DNA of 6,010 bases, taken from Candidatus Aerophobota bacterium (lineage in GTDB: Bacteria > Aerophobota > Aerophobia > Aerophobales > B3-G15). The position numbers and the translations under genes are program-made. Location: positions 1 to 6,010 of the forward strand of contig QMQA01000083.1 of assembly GCA_003648845.1 (NCBI GenBank), in the 5' to 3' direction. Positions 5,469-6,010 of the stretch are shown piece by piece; positions within the stretch are counted from its first letter, which is position 1, and each line of letters opens with the position of its first letter. The notes under the pieces were generated by a model. That model was not told the DNA's origin. It saw nothing but the letters and a program-made list of their open reading frames with translations, and ran no database searches.

Positions 5469-6010
5469 TTCTTCCTGCTTTCCCTGTAAGCCTTTATAAA
5501 TGAATCTGAATAAATCTGTTTGTTCAGGATAAGCTCGGCAGTTATCGCTGAATTTACAAGCTCCTGGTCAGTAACATCACATATAGCTGCATCAAGACCT
5601 GCTTCAATGCACATAACAAGGAAAATACGGTTAATAAGTGACGGTTCCTTTGTTTTAGAGGAAATGTTACTTAATCCTACAATTATATGAGGAGGAGGGC
5701 TGGAAAGAAGCGTAAGTTGACGAATAGCCTCTATGACATTACCTGCCTGTTCCTGGAGAAACTTCAAAGGCATAGTCACCGGGTCAAGAAAAATCCTGTC
5801 TTCGGGAAGACCTTTCTCTACAGCCTCACTAAATATAGTAGCTCCCAGCTCAACTCTTCTGTTAACATCCTGAGGGGAGCCTTTTTTATCCATACACACT
5901 CCAACCAGAGAAGCCCCATGCTCAACAGCAAGAGGAACAATTTCATCCAGTTTTTCCTTGTCAGCAGTAGTTGAGTTAATCAGGGCCGGCTTTTTGCAGA
6001 CCTTCAGAGC
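5465..6010 (-). CDS. acsE: Methyltetrahydrofolate:corrinoid/iron-sulfur protein methyltransferase (AcsE-like), 5' end cut by window edge
   Basis: The open frame runs from the right edge, so the visible 181 residues are the C-terminal part of the protein; ATG 5899 is internal. The enzyme moves the methyl group of CH3-THF to the cobalt of the corrinoid iron-sulfur protein, the step that feeds acetyl-CoA synthase. It is a TIM-barrel pterin-binding protein of the dihydropteroate synthase superfamily. Visible family motifs are INSTT (fragment residues 11-15), LAVEHGA (27-33), FLDP (74-77), VGLSNIS (111-117), PLINRIFLVM-like (123-133) and GLDAAICD (138-145). The spacing N12-D76-N115 equals that recalled for N96-D160-N199, the pterin and catalytic residues of the Moorella enzyme, so about 84 residues are missing at the N terminus. 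MetH or another corrinoid methyltransferase is less likely given the size and the family-specific ending YSDSFIKAYR. The next gene starts inside its stop codon. Confidence 0.87.
   Translation of the reverse strand, partial: ALKVCKKPALINSTTADKEKLDEIVPLAVEHGASLVGVCMDKKGSPQDVNRRVELGATIFSEAVEKGLPEDRIFLDPVTMPLKFLQEQAGNVIEAIRQLTLLSSPPPHIIVGLSNISSKTKEPSLINRIFLVMCIEAGLDAAICDVTDQELVNSAITAELILNKQIYSDSFIKAYRESRKK

Noticed and set aside
5465..5899. acsE-like gene starting at the ATG at 5899
   Set aside because: The frame stays open to the right edge and the upstream residues (ALINSTTADKEK, LAVEHGASLVG) are strongly AcsE-like, so this Met is internal.

Overview
All genes in this window lie on the minus strand and read from the right edge to the left. 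The content points to a strictly anaerobic bacterium with moderately AT-rich DNA that uses the Wood-Ljungdahl (reductive acetyl-CoA) pathway. The evidence is a methyltetrahydrofolate:corrinoid methyltransferase (AcsE-like), two iron-sulfur/flavin electron-transfer subunits of the HydB/HydG type, and the first part of an energy-converting-hydrogenase-like membrane complex. The Shine-Dalgarno sites and sigma70-type promoter hexamers are bacterial. The lineage cannot be fixed from this sequence: a Firmicute acetogen or an uncultured anaerobic phylum are both possible.

Right part (6010 to 4374): the 3' two thirds of an acsE-like gene, then a 364-residue BioD-like/DRTGG P-loop protein. The two are coupled through an ATGA overlap.

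Centre (4373 to 4269): a 105-base intergenic region that appears to be a compact control region. It holds two near-consensus sigma70 promoters, each TTGACA-N16-TATAAT-like. Each is followed within 1 to 2 bases by an inverted repeat resembling the Rex (NADH/NAD+ sensor) operator. The operator centres are 52 bases apart.

Left part (4268 to 1): a tightly packed operon. In order it encodes a HydB-like 4Fe-4S subunit, a HydG-like FAD/NAD(P)/2Fe-2S subunit, a polyferredoxin that appears to keep three of the usual four clusters, a NuoH/HyfC/EchB-like membrane subunit, a NuoB/EchC/HycG-like small subunit, and a NuoC/EchD-like subunit cut by the left edge. The NuoD-like large subunit, which would show whether this is a true NiFe hydrogenase, must lie outside if present.

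Inferred joint role: HydG exchanges electrons with NAD(P)H, HydB and the polyferredoxin carry them, and the NuoH/B/C-type module couples the transfer to the membrane. This would balance NAD(P)H, ferredoxin and H2 or another acceptor for the acetyl-CoA pathway represented by acsE. Control by a redox-sensing repressor would fit that job. The gene family calls are firm; the assembled complex and its regulator are inference.
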